A DNA stretch of 64,000 nt from Limiplasma sp034927815 (GCA_034927815.1 JAYFPK010000011.1:79646-143645), one strand, 5' to 3'. Positions 15,081-23,811 are shown, numbered from the stretch's first letter. Notes: generated by a model from the letters alone, not told the origin. A program made the numbers and translations.

Positions 15081-16541
15081 ATGCCGCCGCAACGCCCCAA
15101 TCTTCTGCTGATCACTACAGACACCCACCGCGTGGACGCCCTGGAGTGCATGGGCAGCCCCTTTGCCCATTCGCCCTCCCTGGACAGGCTGGCCCGGGAG
15201 GGGGTGCTGTTCACCCAGGCCCATACGGCGGCCCCCGCCTGCATGCCCGCCCGGTGCAGCCTGATGAGCGGCTTGCATACGCCGCTGCACCAATGCCTGG
15301 AGAATGGCATGCTTCCCCGGGAGGACATGCCCTTTTTCACAGAGGAGTTGGAGCGGCTGGGGTATATCACCATCATGGTGGGCAAGACCCACTTTGGCCC
15401 CGTGCCCGCCTCCTTTGCCCGGCGGTTTGTGGCCGAGGGGGAAAAGGGGGCGGAGTCCCAGGATTGGTTTGCGGCCCGGATGAAGCAGGCGGGCTATTCC
15501 AGGGCGTCTCGGGAGGGAAGCGATGTGCCGGAGGAATACCGGCTGGATTCCCTCATTGTGGACAAGACCATTGCCTGCATGGGGGAAGCGGCGGTGGCCC
15601 AGAAGCCGTTCTTCGCGTTTTGCTCCATCCTCAGCCCCCACGCCCCCATAGACCCGCCGGGAGAATGGGCCAAAAAGTACGGTCCGGCAGATATTCCCCC
15701 CGCGGCATGCCAACCAGGGGAGTGGCAAGGGCTGCCTTCTTTGGTGCGGGAGATTTGCGGCATCCCCGCCCGGGAAGGAGGCTCCTTGCCCCAGCGGCTG
15801 GAGGAGGCCCGGGGGAACGTGGCGGACGCCCTCTCCCAGGAGGAGATCCGCAGGTATAAGGCGGCCTACTACGGCTCCGCCGCCTGGTGCGACCATCTGG
15901 TGGGGCGGCTGATGGCATACCTGGAGGAGGCCCGGCTCAGGGAGAATACCTTGGTGGTGTTCACCAGCGACCATGGGCAGCAGCTTTTTGACCATGGCTT
16001 CAACGACAAGCACAATTATTACGACCAATCCATGCGGGTGCCGCTGATCATGAGCATGCCCTCCCGCCTGCCCCAGGGGGAAAGGCGGGAGTTCGCCTCC
16101 GCCACGGACATCGCGCCCACCCTGGCGGCTGCCGCCGGAGGCCGGTATGAGGCAGCCAACGGGTACGACCTCTTCACCCCGCTGTGCCAGGGCGAGCCCT
16201 TGCCCCGAAACGCCGCGGCCGCGTCCCTGTACCGCTGCATGGCGCTGGTGACCCGGCGCTGGAAGCTGGAGTATTACGTGGATGAGGACGCGGTGCGGCT
16301 GTTTGACCGCCGGCGGGACCCCCGGGAGGACCGCGACCTGGCCGGGGAGGAAGCCTATGAACAGGTGCGCGATAAGCTGCTGCGGATTTTGCTGCGCTGG
16401 CACGCCGGGTTGGAGGATGTGGGCCGGCAGCGGCGGCGTCAGCAGCAGGGCGGGCCTGTGGCCCGGCGCGTGGCAAAGAGGGTGCAAAGCCGCACCGGCC
16501 GGGACTGCGAGGCCATTTTGGAGGAAGCCGCCCGGCTTTGA
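15081..16541 (+). CDS. Type I sulfatase, Cys-type (second copy)
   Basis: A 486-aa cytosolic sulfatase. Signature C54-M-P-A-R58 then CSLMSG; D14 in the first strand; TSDHGQ and HNYYDQ in the C-terminal half as metal/sulfate ligands. ATG 15081 follows GGAGGG. It is clearly diverged from the first sulfatase, so the two probably remove sulfate from different positions. The arginine-rich C-terminal extension (about residues 445-486, RQRRRQQQ region) is unusual. It is activated by the anSME encoded three genes on. Confidence 0.9.
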   Translation: MPPQRPNLLLITTDTHRVDALECMGSPFAHSPSLDRLAREGVLFTQAHTAAPACMPARCSLMSGLHTPLHQCLENGMLPREDMPFFTEELERLGYITIMVGKTHFGPVPASFARRFVAEGEKGAESQDWFAARMKQAGYSRASREGSDVPEEYRLDSLIVDKTIACMGEAAVAQKPFFAFCSILSPHAPIDPPGEWAKKYGPADIPPAACQPGEWQGLPSLVREICGIPAREGGSLPQRLEEARGNVADALSQEEIRRYKAAYYGSAAWCDHLVGRLMAYLEEARLRENTLVVFTSDHGQQLFDHGFNDKHNYYDQSMRVPLIMSMPSRLPQGERREFASATDIAPTLAAAAGGRYEAANGYDLFTPLCQGEPLPRNAAAASLYRCMALVTRRWKLEYYVDEDAVRLFDRRRDPREDRDLAGEEAYEQVRDKLLRILLRWHAGLEDVGRQRRRQQQGGPVARRVAKRVQSRTGRDCEAILEEAARL

Positions 16542-16593
16542 ACAGGCGCGCCGGTGAGATGCAAAGAATCCGTAGGAGAAAAGGGGGAGCGCT

Positions 16594-18357
16594 ATGCAGG
16601 TTCCACGGCCGGAATACCCGCGCCCGGATTTTGTGCGGGAAGAGTGGATGAACCTCAATGGAGAATGGGAATTTGATTTTGATGACGCGGATGAGGGCCT
16701 GGGGCGGAAATGGCAAAACGGGCGCGTTTTGAGCCGCCGCATTACGGTGCCCTTTTGCTACCAAAGCCCCGCCAGCGGCGTGCACCTGCCCCAGGAAGAG
16801 CACGAGGTGCTGTGGTACGCGCGGAATTTTACGCTGCCCCAGGGGTATGGCCCAAGGCGCATCCTCCTGCATTTCGGCGCGGTGGATTACCTGGCCCAGG
16901 TCTGGGTGGACGGCCAGTACGCGGGGGGACACCTGGGGGGCTATACCCCCTTTACCCTGGATATCACCCATGCCCTGGCCGAAGGCCCGGCGCACCGGCT
17001 GTGCGTCCGGGTAAAGGATACCCCCTCCTGCATCCAGCCTAGGGGCAAGCAAACTTGGAAGGGCAAGCCCTTCACCTGCTGGTACACCCCGGTATCCGGC
17101 ATCTGGCAGACGGTGTGGCTGGAGCCGGTGCAGGAGCAGCGCCTGGAGAGGGTCCGCCTTACGCCGGATTTGGACCGCAGCGAGGTGCGGGTGGAGGCGT
17201 ACCTGGCCCGCCCTGCGGGGGATACCACCCTGGAGTTTGCCATCGCCCTCCAGGGGGAGGGCCCGGAGGCGGTGCAGCGCTGCACCGTGGCCGCGCCCAG
17301 GGGCAAGACCCTGGTGAAAGCCGTGCTGCCCGTGTGCGAGCCGTGCAATGTGGACAGGGTGCACTATTGGACGCCGGAGACCCCCAACCTGTACGACTGC
17401 GGCGTCCTCCTGCGGGAGGGTGGGGTGCGGAAGGACAGCGTGCTGTGCTATTTTGGCATGCGGAAGGTGGATATCCGGGACGGGGTGGTCCGGTTGAACA
17501 ACGCGCCGCTGTTTCAGCGCCTGGTGCTGGACCAGGGGTATTGGCCGGAGGGGATCTATACCGCCCCCACGGACGACGCCATCCGCAAAGATGTGGAAAT
17601 TACCAAGGAAATGGGCTTCAACGGCGTCCGCAAGCACCAGAAGATCGAAGACCCCCGGTATTACTACTGGGCGGACAGGCTGGGGCTGCTGGTGTGGGGG
17701 GAGACGCCCAGCGCCTTTGAGTTCTGCGCCCGGGAGGTGGAGGGGCTGGCCGATACCGCCGCGGCCTTTATCGCCCGGGATTACAACCATCCCTGTATCA
17801 TCTGCTGGGTGCCCTTCAATGAATCCTGGGGCGTGCGCAACATTGGGGAGGACCCGGCCCAGCAGCAGGCCGCCAGGGCGCTGTATCACTGGATCAAGGC
17901 CCTGGACGGCACGCGGCTGGTTGTGGCAAACGACGGCTGGGAGCAGGTGGACAGCGACCTGTGCACCATTCACGATTACACAGCCTGGGCGGAGGAGCTG
18001 GCCCCGGGCTACCGGGACATTGCCACCTTATCCTCGGCCAACGGCGTCCAGATGCTCTATGCCCGAGGGCATGGCTATGGGGGGCAGCCCGTTATCATTT
18101 CGGAATATGGCGGCGTGGCCCTGGCCAAGGACCGGGAGGGGCACAACTGGGGGTACGGCGGCCAAGCGGCGGACCGGCAGGAATATGTGAGGCGCTTGCG
18201 GAATATCACACAAGGCTTCTGTGCATATCCCTATGTGCAAGGGTATTGCTACACCCAGCTCACGGACGTATACCAGGAAGTGAACGGCCTTTTGGATTTT
18301 CACAGGAACCCCAAAGTCAGCCTGGAAGAAATCCGCTCGATTCATGCCGGGCGCTGA
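16594..18357 (+). CDS. GH2-family glycosidase (beta-galactosidase/glucuronidase-like)
   Basis: A 587-aa protein with the GH2 order: jelly-roll sugar-binding domain (about 15-185), immunoglobulin-like domain (about 186-290), TIM barrel (about 295-587). The catalytic acid/base is E410 in CWVPFNESWG and the nucleophile E504 in IISEYGG. The length resembles the short beta-glucuronidase/beta-galactosidase-like branch and not LacZ. The exact sugar is unclear. No signal peptide. ATG 16594 follows GGGGGAG. It lies between the second sulfatase and the anSME. Confidence 0.88.
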   Translation: MQVPRPEYPRPDFVREEWMNLNGEWEFDFDDADEGLGRKWQNGRVLSRRITVPFCYQSPASGVHLPQEEHEVLWYARNFTLPQGYGPRRILLHFGAVDYLAQVWVDGQYAGGHLGGYTPFTLDITHALAEGPAHRLCVRVKDTPSCIQPRGKQTWKGKPFTCWYTPVSGIWQTVWLEPVQEQRLERVRLTPDLDRSEVRVEAYLARPAGDTTLEFAIALQGEGPEAVQRCTVAAPRGKTLVKAVLPVCEPCNVDRVHYWTPETPNLYDCGVLLREGGVRKDSVLCYFGMRKVDIRDGVVRLNNAPLFQRLVLDQGYWPEGIYTAPTDDAIRKDVEITKEMGFNGVRKHQKIEDPRYYYWADRLGLLVWGETPSAFEFCAREVEGLADTAAAFIARDYNHPCIICWVPFNESWGVRNIGEDPAQQQAARALYHWIKALDGTRLVVANDGWEQVDSDLCTIHDYTAWAEELAPGYRDIATLSSANGVQMLYARGHGYGGQPVIISEYGGVALAKDREGHNWGYGGQAADRQEYVRRLRNITQGFCAYPYVQGYCYTQLTDVYQEVNGLLDFHRNPKVSLEEIRSIHAGR

Positions 18358-18398
18358 GGGCCCCAAGGGGCTCCGGCGAGGAAAGGAAAACGGAGCCT

Positions 18399-19514
18399 TT
18401 GAGCCACTATTCTGTAATGATCAAACCGGCCTCGGCGCTGTGCAACCTGCGGTGCGCCTATTGCTTTTACTGTGACGCCAGCGCCCACAGAAAAGGGACC
18501 CCTCCGGAGATCATGACCCGGGAGACCGCAGAGCGCGTCATCCAAAATATTTTTGCCGGCCTGGAGGACGGGGATTCCCTGGAAATCTGCTTTCAGGGGG
18601 GAGAGCCCACGCTGGCGGGGCTTGCGTATTTCCGGCATTTTGTGCGGCAGGTGCGGCGGCAGCCCCAAAAGGGAAAAGTCACCTATGCGTTGCAAACCAA
18701 CGGCATGGAGTTGGATAGGGAATGGTGCGCCTTTTTGCGGGAGCACCGCTTTTTGGTGGGGCTTTCCATTGACGCGTACCCGCAGCACCACAACGCCTAC
18801 CGGGTGGACGCCCAGGGAAAGGGCACCTTTGGGCGGGTTATGGAAGCCAAACGCCTGTTGGAGGAAACGGGGGTGGAGCACAATGTGCTATGCACCCTCA
18901 CCAATCCCTTGGCCCGGCACCCCCAGAAGGTATGGCAGTTCATCAAGCAGGCGCGCATTGCATACATCCAGTTTACCCCGTGCCTCGGCGGCCTGGAGGG
19001 GGAGCGCAGCGAGTGGGCGCTTACGCCCCAGCGCTTTTACAGCTTTTACACCGGGTTGTACAAGCTTTGGAAGCGGGACGTGGAGGAAGGGCCGTATATC
19101 AGCGTCAAGCTGTTTGACGACCTGCTGAACCTGTTTTTCTTCCAGAGAGTGACCGCTTGCGGGCTGCATGGGCAATGCCAGATCCAAAACATCGTTGAGG
19201 CGGACGCAAGCGCATATCCCTGTGATTTTTACGCCCTGGACGCCTATTACGGCGGTTCCCTCCGGGAGCAGAGCCTTGCCCAGGTGCGGGAGCGGCTGGA
19301 GGGGACGGGCTTTCTTGGGGAGCGGGAGGCGCTGCCGGAGGCCTGCGGGGAATGCAAGTACCGCAAGCTCTGCAACGGAGGATGCAAGCGCATGGCCCAG
19401 GCCATGTATGTGGATGCGAAAACCGGGTTTTGCGGGTACCGGCATCTATTGGAGGACATAGGGCAGGATTTGTGCGACTGCGGGGCCGCGCTGCTGCGCA
19501 AGCGCTCTCCGTAA
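18399..19514 (+). CDS. Anaerobic sulfatase-maturating enzyme (radical SAM, SPASM)
   Basis: A 371-aa radical SAM enzyme that oxidises the sulfatase cysteine to formylglycine. The cluster motif is C15-x3-C19-x2-C22 within NLRCAYCFYCD, preceded by the IKPASALCN start typical of anSMEs. The C-terminal SPASM region carries further cysteines (CGLHGQC, CDF, CGECKYRKLC, GGCKR) for two auxiliary [4Fe-4S] clusters. The frame is open further upstream, but the family start and length fit TTG 18399 (first residues MSHYSVMIKP) with GGAG just before. It ends the operon and serves both sulfatases. Confidence 0.92.
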   Translation: MSHYSVMIKPASALCNLRCAYCFYCDASAHRKGTPPEIMTRETAERVIQNIFAGLEDGDSLEICFQGGEPTLAGLAYFRHFVRQVRRQPQKGKVTYALQTNGMELDREWCAFLREHRFLVGLSIDAYPQHHNAYRVDAQGKGTFGRVMEAKRLLEETGVEHNVLCTLTNPLARHPQKVWQFIKQARIAYIQFTPCLGGLEGERSEWALTPQRFYSFYTGLYKLWKRDVEEGPYISVKLFDDLLNLFFFQRVTACGLHGQCQIQNIVEADASAYPCDFYALDAYYGGSLREQSLAQVRERLEGTGFLGEREALPEACGECKYRKLCNGGCKRMAQAMYVDAKTGFCGYRHLLEDIGQDLCDCGAALLRKRSP

Positions 19515-19746
19515 GCCGCCCGGGGCATATCCTGGGCTGGCTCCATCCGCCCCAGCCCAGGGCAAGAGGCCGCGCCCTGTCCCCAGGCAAGGAGGGGCAA
19601 GGTGCGGTGTGCGTTCTGCGTAACTGACATTCGGCCTGATTTGATGCGGTTTTCTGTGGAGCCCCAGTGCGAACGGGGTTTGCAGAGGCCGGACCATGCC
19701 GCCTGGGAAAGGGCGGCTTTTTTGCCTGCTCCGGTTGTGATATGCT

Positions 19747-19775
19747 TGTAACGTTTTTCCCTTTGGGGTGTCTAA
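19747..19775 (+). promoter_or_regulatory. ECF-type promoter of the sigma/anti-sigma pair
   Basis: TGTAAC (19747-19752), 17 bases, then GTCTAA (19770-19775), ending 19 bases before the sigma-factor ATG. The TGTAAC...GTCTAA pair is unlike the housekeeping TTGACA/TATAAT boxes and resembles ECF sigma targets, which suggests autoregulation. Confidence 0.65.
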
Positions 19776-19794
19776 TAAGCGGGGAGGTGAGGCA

Positions 19795-20304
19795 ATGCAG
19801 TCCTTTGAGGCGCTGTTCAGCAAATATTTCAGGCGCGTATACCGCTTTGCCTTATCCCTGACGGGCAAGGAGCAAGCCGCCGAGGAGCTGACGCAGCAGG
19901 CGTTTTTCAAGGCGCTCAAGGGCATTGACAGCTTTCAGGGCCGCAGCGATCCCGTCACCTGGCTGTGCAGCATTGCCAAGAACGAGTTCTTCAACAGCGC
20001 CCGAAGAAGCCGGGAGCAGCTGGTTGCGCCGGATTCCTGTTTGCTCCAGCGGCAGGCGGGCTGCGTGGAGGAGCTGGTGCAAAGGAAGGACCAGGTGATG
20101 CGCGTTCACCATCACTTGCACGGGATGGAGGAGCCGTACCGCGAGGTGTTTTCCCTTCGGGTGTTCGGAGAGCTGAAGTTTTCACAAATCGCCGCGCTGT
20201 TCGGCAAAACCGAAAGCTGGGCCCGTGTGACATTCTACCGCGCAAAATGCGAGCTGCAAAGCAAGCTCAGGGAGGAAGACAATGAATCACCACATTCCAT
20301 GTGA
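19795..20304 (+). CDS. ECF-family RNA polymerase sigma factor
   Basis: A 169-aa sigma factor. Region 2 spans about 5-75 (FSKYFRRVYRFALSL, then the GRSDPVTWLCSIAKNEF segment that recognises -10) and region 4 about 105-165 (VFGELKFSQIAALF helix-turn-helix for -35). ATG 19795 follows GGGGAGGTGA; an in-frame ATG upstream (19768) has no ribosome site and overlaps the promoter. The stop overlaps the anti-sigma gene by 23 bases. It probably controls its own gene and a surface-stress or metal-linked regulon, which the sequence does not show. Confidence 0.92.
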   Translation: MQSFEALFSKYFRRVYRFALSLTGKEQAAEELTQQAFFKALKGIDSFQGRSDPVTWLCSIAKNEFFNSARRSREQLVAPDSCLLQRQAGCVEELVQRKDQVMRVHHHLHGMEEPYREVFSLRVFGELKFSQIAALFGKTESWARVTFYRAKCELQSKLREEDNESPHSM

Positions 20305-21091
20305 AATCGTCCGGGACCTCATGCCCTTGGTAATTGACTCCGCCGTCAGCGGGGAATCGCGCAAATGGGTGGAAGCGCATGTGGCTGAATGCGCGCAGTG
20401 CAAGCGGCTTATGGACGACATGCGCGCCGATATCAGCACGGCGCAGGCCCGGGAGAAGGACGCGGATTTTGTGCGCTTCTGCCTGAAGATGCGCAAGGCG
20501 CTTTCCTGGCGGAGGCTGTTGAAAAGGACGCTGATATTCCTCCTGGTGGCCGCCCTGACCGGGAGCGGAGCCGCGTATGCGCACTACAAAATGTATGTGG
20601 ATTGGGTGGCGGTCAAACCGGCGGAGTACAGCGTTGGGGTGGACCAGGACGGCCTGCTTGTGTTTGAGTTCCTGGCTCCGCGAATGCGCGGCCCCAGGGG
20701 ATACGGCATTAGCTATGACAAGGGAACCTGTTACTTCACGCCCCATGTTTCCGCGTGGCCCCAGTATTTTGGGCGGCCTGGCGAGCGCAATACGTATGAT
20801 TTTATCTCGGACATCAGGATGAAGGACGGGGCGCTGGTGTATGCCATGCCCGACGGGGAGGAGCTTGTGCTTAACGAAATGACAGGCCGCTACGCGGCCC
20901 GGTGGAAAGTGGCCTATTCTGTGATTCAAGAGCTTCGCATTGGGACGGAAGAGGAGTACGAAACCGCCTACCGCTCCGGCGACGAACTGCCGGTAATTCC
21001 CCTTGACAAGGGCGTGGATGAAACGGCGTCCGGGATGCTTGGGGTGTTTGCGGCTTCCGCTCCCTTGCTTGTTCCGGAGGGGCAACCATGA
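20282..21091 (+). CDS. Membrane anti-sigma factor with zinc-finger domain
   Basis: A 269-aa protein. The N-terminal anti-sigma domain has H33-x3-C37-x2-C40 (HVAECAQC), the zf-HC2 motif that clamps the sigma factor; one transmembrane helix at about 82-101 (LIFLLVAALTGSGAAYA); and a 165-residue extracytoplasmic C-terminus that presumably senses the signal. It is translationally coupled to the sigma gene. The outer domain family is not recognised. Confidence 0.85.
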   Translation: MNHHIPCEIVRDLMPLVIDSAVSGESRKWVEAHVAECAQCKRLMDDMRADISTAQAREKDADFVRFCLKMRKALSWRRLLKRTLIFLLVAALTGSGAAYAHYKMYVDWVAVKPAEYSVGVDQDGLLVFEFLAPRMRGPRGYGISYDKGTCYFTPHVSAWPQYFGRPGERNTYDFISDIRMKDGALVYAMPDGEELVLNEMTGRYAARWKVAYSVIQELRIGTEEEYETAYRSGDELPVIPLDKGVDETASGMLGVFAASAPLLVPEGQP

Positions 21092-21139
21092 TAAAATGGA
21101 GCCATAGCATGGACAGCGCCGGAAGCCGGGAGGTAGAGG

Positions 21140-21764
21140 ATGACATTTAGACTCATTGACATGGACCGCTGGAAGAGGAAGGAGTATTACGAGCGTTATC
21201 TCAACGAGGTGGTTTGCACATACTCCCTGACGGCGAATTTGGACGTGACCTCCCTGGAGGGGAAGCGGCTTTATCCGGCCATGCTCTGGCTCCTGACGGA
21301 CACCGTGAACGAGATGCCGGAATTCCGGACCTCGCTGACGCCGGAGGGCGTGGGCGTCTACGATACCATGAATCCGTCTTATACGATCTTCAACAAGGAA
21401 AGCGAGAGCTTTTCCGTGATATGGACGGCGTTTGATTCCGATGATTCCGTTTTTTTTGAAGGCATATGAAGAGGATGTTGCGCGGCACTCCTCCTCCACC
21501 CGCTTTAGCCCAAAGGCGGGCAAGCCGCCCAACACCTTTGACGTCTCCATGCTGCCCTGGACCACTTTTACGGCCTTCAATATCAACGTTTTCGACGGCG
21601 GGCGCCATCTGCTTCCCATTTTCACGCTGGGGAAGAAGTACGGCGGGGAAGGGCGAAAGCTGCTGCCCTTGGCGCTCCAGGTCCACCACGCGGTGTGCGA
21701 TGGGTTTCATGTGAGCCGATTCATCGAAAAGCTGCAAAGCAAAATCACGCGGTTTCCGGGGTAG
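21140..21764 (+). pseudogene. cat: Type A chloramphenicol acetyltransferase, frameshifted at an 8-T run
   Basis: The first frame (21140-21469) gives the N-terminal half of a CAT protein. The +1 frame (to 21764) gives the C-terminal half with the catalytic H-H-A-V-C-D-G and F-D-V-S motifs. Removing one T from the run at 21450-21457 joins them into a 207-aa protein of normal family length (DSVFLKAYEEDV across the junction). The ribosome site GGGAGG before ATG 21140 is intact. It is either a genuine mutation, slip-strand phase variation, or a homopolymer read error. CAT acetylates chloramphenicol; this relative may have another acceptor. Confidence 0.85.
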
Positions 21765-21910
21765 CCCTGCCGGATGCCGGACACGGCAGGCGGCCTTCCC
21801 AATGGAGGGAACGCCTCCGTTGGGATTGTCACTGTGATTATCACTGCGGCGATACACAGGGTTTTGCCGGGAGAGCGGCGCGGCCATTGGCATGGGGGAG
21901 GGATTGCGTT

Positions 21911-22327
21911 ATGAAAATGCCCGAGAGGATAGAGGCGGGTATGATTGCCCCTTGCGGCGTAAATTGCTTTGCGTGCAGCGCCTACTTGGACGGCAAAAAA
22001 CCATGCCACGGCTGCCGCGCGCCCAAGGAGCGGATCACGCGGAGAAGCTGCGGGAACTGCGTGAAAAAACGGTGCGCTTTGGAGCGCGGCGTACAATGGT
22101 GCTTTGAATGCAGCCGCTTTCCCTGCGCCCGGATCAAGGACCTGGACAAGCGGTACCGGGAGAAGTATGGCGTTGATTTGGTACAAAACGGCTTGGATGC
22201 GAAGCGGGATATGGAGGCTTTTTTGCTGGCGCAAAGGGAGCGCTTCGCCTGTCAATCCTGCGGCGGCGTAATCAGCCAACATCATCAAAAATGCAGCGCG
22301 TGCGGCAAGGCCGCGGATGGCCGGTAA
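21911..22327 (+). CDS. DUF3795 cysteine-rich protein
   Basis: A 138-aa protein starting at ATG 21911 after GGGGGAGGG. The N-terminus has the DUF3795 pattern APCGVNCFACSAYLDGKKPCHGC, further pairs CGNC, WCFECSRFPC, and a C-terminal zinc-ribbon-like CQSCGG...CSACG. DUF3795 proteins are common in anaerobes and their function is unknown; the cysteines probably bind zinc or an Fe-S cluster. It stands alone downstream of the cat remnant and ends at a bidirectional terminator. Confidence 0.8.
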   Translation: MKMPERIEAGMIAPCGVNCFACSAYLDGKKPCHGCRAPKERITRRSCGNCVKKRCALERGVQWCFECSRFPCARIKDLDKRYREKYGVDLVQNGLDAKRDMEAFLLAQRERFACQSCGGVISQHHQKCSACGKAADGR

Positions 22328-22364
22328 GGCTCCGTCCAGGGGATGCCGATAAAGCTATAAGGCC

Positions 22365-22395
22365 AAAAACCGCCCGCCGTCCGGCGGGTGGTTTT
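22365..22395. terminator. Bidirectional intrinsic terminator
   Basis: AAAAACCGCCCGCCG and CGGCGGGTGGTTTTT form a GC stem flanked by A5 and T5. It separates the converging DUF3795 and flavodoxin genes. Confidence 0.85.
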
Positions 22396-22436
22396 TGCGT
22401 TCCACCAGGAGGCGGGGGATTAGGCCGCCCATGCCC

Positions 22437-22868
22437 TCATGCCGGATCCTTCTCCTTCCCGGCCAAGCGGCGGGCAAAGCGCACCGCCTCCTCCAAATCC
22501 GCCTGATTGGGGTGCCCAAAGCCCATCCACAAAAAGTTGCCCTGGCAAAGGAACTCGTCGACGACCGTGACGCCCTTTTCCTCCAGGAGTGCGCGGATGC
22601 CGGTTTGGCCGTGCTTTTTGGACGCGCAGGAGGTGACCAGCGCCACGCTTTTGACGGCGCGGCCATCCAGGCCGCTGACGAAGCTTTTGAGCTCCTGCAG
22701 GCTTTCCCCTCCGTAAAGGCCGCCCACGATGAAGAGCAGGTCCACATCCTGGAGAACCGGGCTATCCTTGACGTTTTCAGCCTTGACGGAGAGGGCCTGG
22801 CCGATGGCCGTGGCAAGCTTCCGGGAGTGTTTTGTCATGGTGGCGTACACGATGCTGATGTTTTTCAT
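22437..22868 (-). CDS. Flavodoxin-like protein
   Basis: A 143-aa single-domain flavodoxin. The FMN phosphate loop is replaced by S-I-V-Y-A-T-M-T-K-H-S at residues 5-15, close to the usual T/S-x-T-G-x-T. The central strand LLFIVGGLYGGE (about 44-55) and a CASK region near 80 are positioned as the isoalloxazine loops. Likely electron carrier or flavodoxin-fold quinone reductase relative. AAAGGAA precedes ATG 22868 on the minus strand. Confidence 0.8.
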   Translation of the reverse strand: MKNISIVYATMTKHSRKLATAIGQALSVKAENVKDSPVLQDVDLLFIVGGLYGGESLQELKSFVSGLDGRAVKSVALVTSCASKKHGQTGIRALLEEKGVTVVDEFLCQGNFLWMGFGHPNQADLEEAVRFARRLAGKEKDPA

Positions 22869-22968
22869 GAGGCAAAATTCCTTTCAACATAATGGATAGC
22901 CGGGGTTTGGCAAAGGGCCTTTTTCAATGCCGCCCCTGCGGGGATTTCGCGGAAAGCCGGGCTGGGGC

Positions 22969-22997
22969 TTGATCCGCCTCCAAACAGGTGCTAAGCT
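22969..22997 (+). promoter_or_regulatory. Possible promoter of ybaK
   Basis: TTGATC (22969-22974), 17 bases, TAAGCT (22992-22997), about 33 bases before the gene. The boxes are moderate matches. Confidence 0.4.
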
Positions 22998-23029
22998 AGG
23001 GAGGAAGTGTAAAGAGGGATGGGATCGCC

Positions 23030-23506
23030 ATGGCAAAGGACAAGACCAATGTGATGCGGGTGCTGGATGCCCTGAAGCTGCCCTATACAAGCCACCACTA
23101 CCTGGATTCCGGGGCGGTCAGCGGCATGGAGGTGGCCGCCGCGCTGGGGCAGAACCCGGAGGCGGTTTTCAAGACCTTGGTCACCCAGGGCGGCACAAAG
23201 GCCTATTATGTCTTCCTGGTGCCTGTGTGCCGGGAGCTGGACTTGAAAAAGGCCGCCAAGTGCGTGGGGGAGAAGAAGGTGGAAATGATCCATTCCAAAG
23301 ACCTTCTTCCGCTGACGGGCTATGTCCATGGGGGATGCTCTCCCATTGGCATGAAGAAGGCCTATGCCACCGCCATAGACAGGAGCGCGGCGGACTTTCC
23401 CACGATTTTTTTCAGCGGGGGAAAGATTGGGTACCAGGTGGAAATGAGCCTGTCCGGCCTGGGGAAGGCGGTCCGCTTTTCCCTGGAGGATCTTGTGGTG
23501 GAATAA
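23030..23506 (+). CDS. ybaK: Cys-tRNA(Pro)/Cys-tRNA(Cys) deacylase YbaK
   Basis: A 158-aa YbaK/EbsC-family editing protein that hydrolyses mischarged aminoacyl-tRNA. Recognisable features: N-terminal helix with TNVMRVLDALKLPY, FKTLV, the substrate-site lysine region, and the loop GYVHGGCSPIGMKK (residues about 98-112) characteristic of YbaK. Normal family length. It is monocistronic and preceded by GAGGGATGGG. Confidence 0.92.
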   Translation: MAKDKTNVMRVLDALKLPYTSHHYLDSGAVSGMEVAAALGQNPEAVFKTLVTQGGTKAYYVFLVPVCRELDLKKAAKCVGEKKVEMIHSKDLLPLTGYVHGGCSPIGMKKAYATAIDRSAADFPTIFFSGGKIGYQVEMSLSGLGKAVRFSLEDLVVE

Positions 23507-23739
23507 GCAGAGGGCCGCGCTTCGCCGCAAGGGTTTGCCGCCATGGCCGCCTTCCGGGAGGCCGGAATACAAGACTTCGTTATGGGAGCACCCAGGGGAC
23601 CGGGGCTGCGCCGGTTCTTTTGCGCGGGGAGGAAGTACGGGGAGCCGTTCTTTGCCACAGGGCTTTTCGCTGAGAACAGTATACCATACGGAAGGAAAAG
23701 GGGAAAGGCATATAGGAGTTCTGGGAACGGACGGCATAT
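23507..23739. other. Intergenic region, no gene seen
   Basis: About 230 bases after ybaK with no frame that has a credible start, ribosome site or recognisable product. It ends at the long hairpin at 23740. Confidence 0.55.
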
Positions 23740-23783
23740 AAACACAGGGCCCGGACCGTTGCAACGGTCCGGGCCCTGTGTTT
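23740..23783. terminator. Perfect 21-bp inverted repeat (bidirectional terminator-like)
   Basis: AAACACAGGGCCCGGACCGTT (split here as 23740-23750 and 23751-23760) is followed by GC and its exact reverse complement (23763-23783). It separates ybaK from the small leftward gene. The T tails are only three bases, so termination would rely on the stem. Confidence 0.7.
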
Positions 23784-23811
23784 AAGCGCCTTGCCATGGC
23801 TCCTTTGCTGC

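Noticed and set aside
23543..23785. 80-codon frame between ybaK and the long hairpin
   Set aside because: No ribosome site, runs through one arm of the inverted repeat, and gives a product with no recognisable features.
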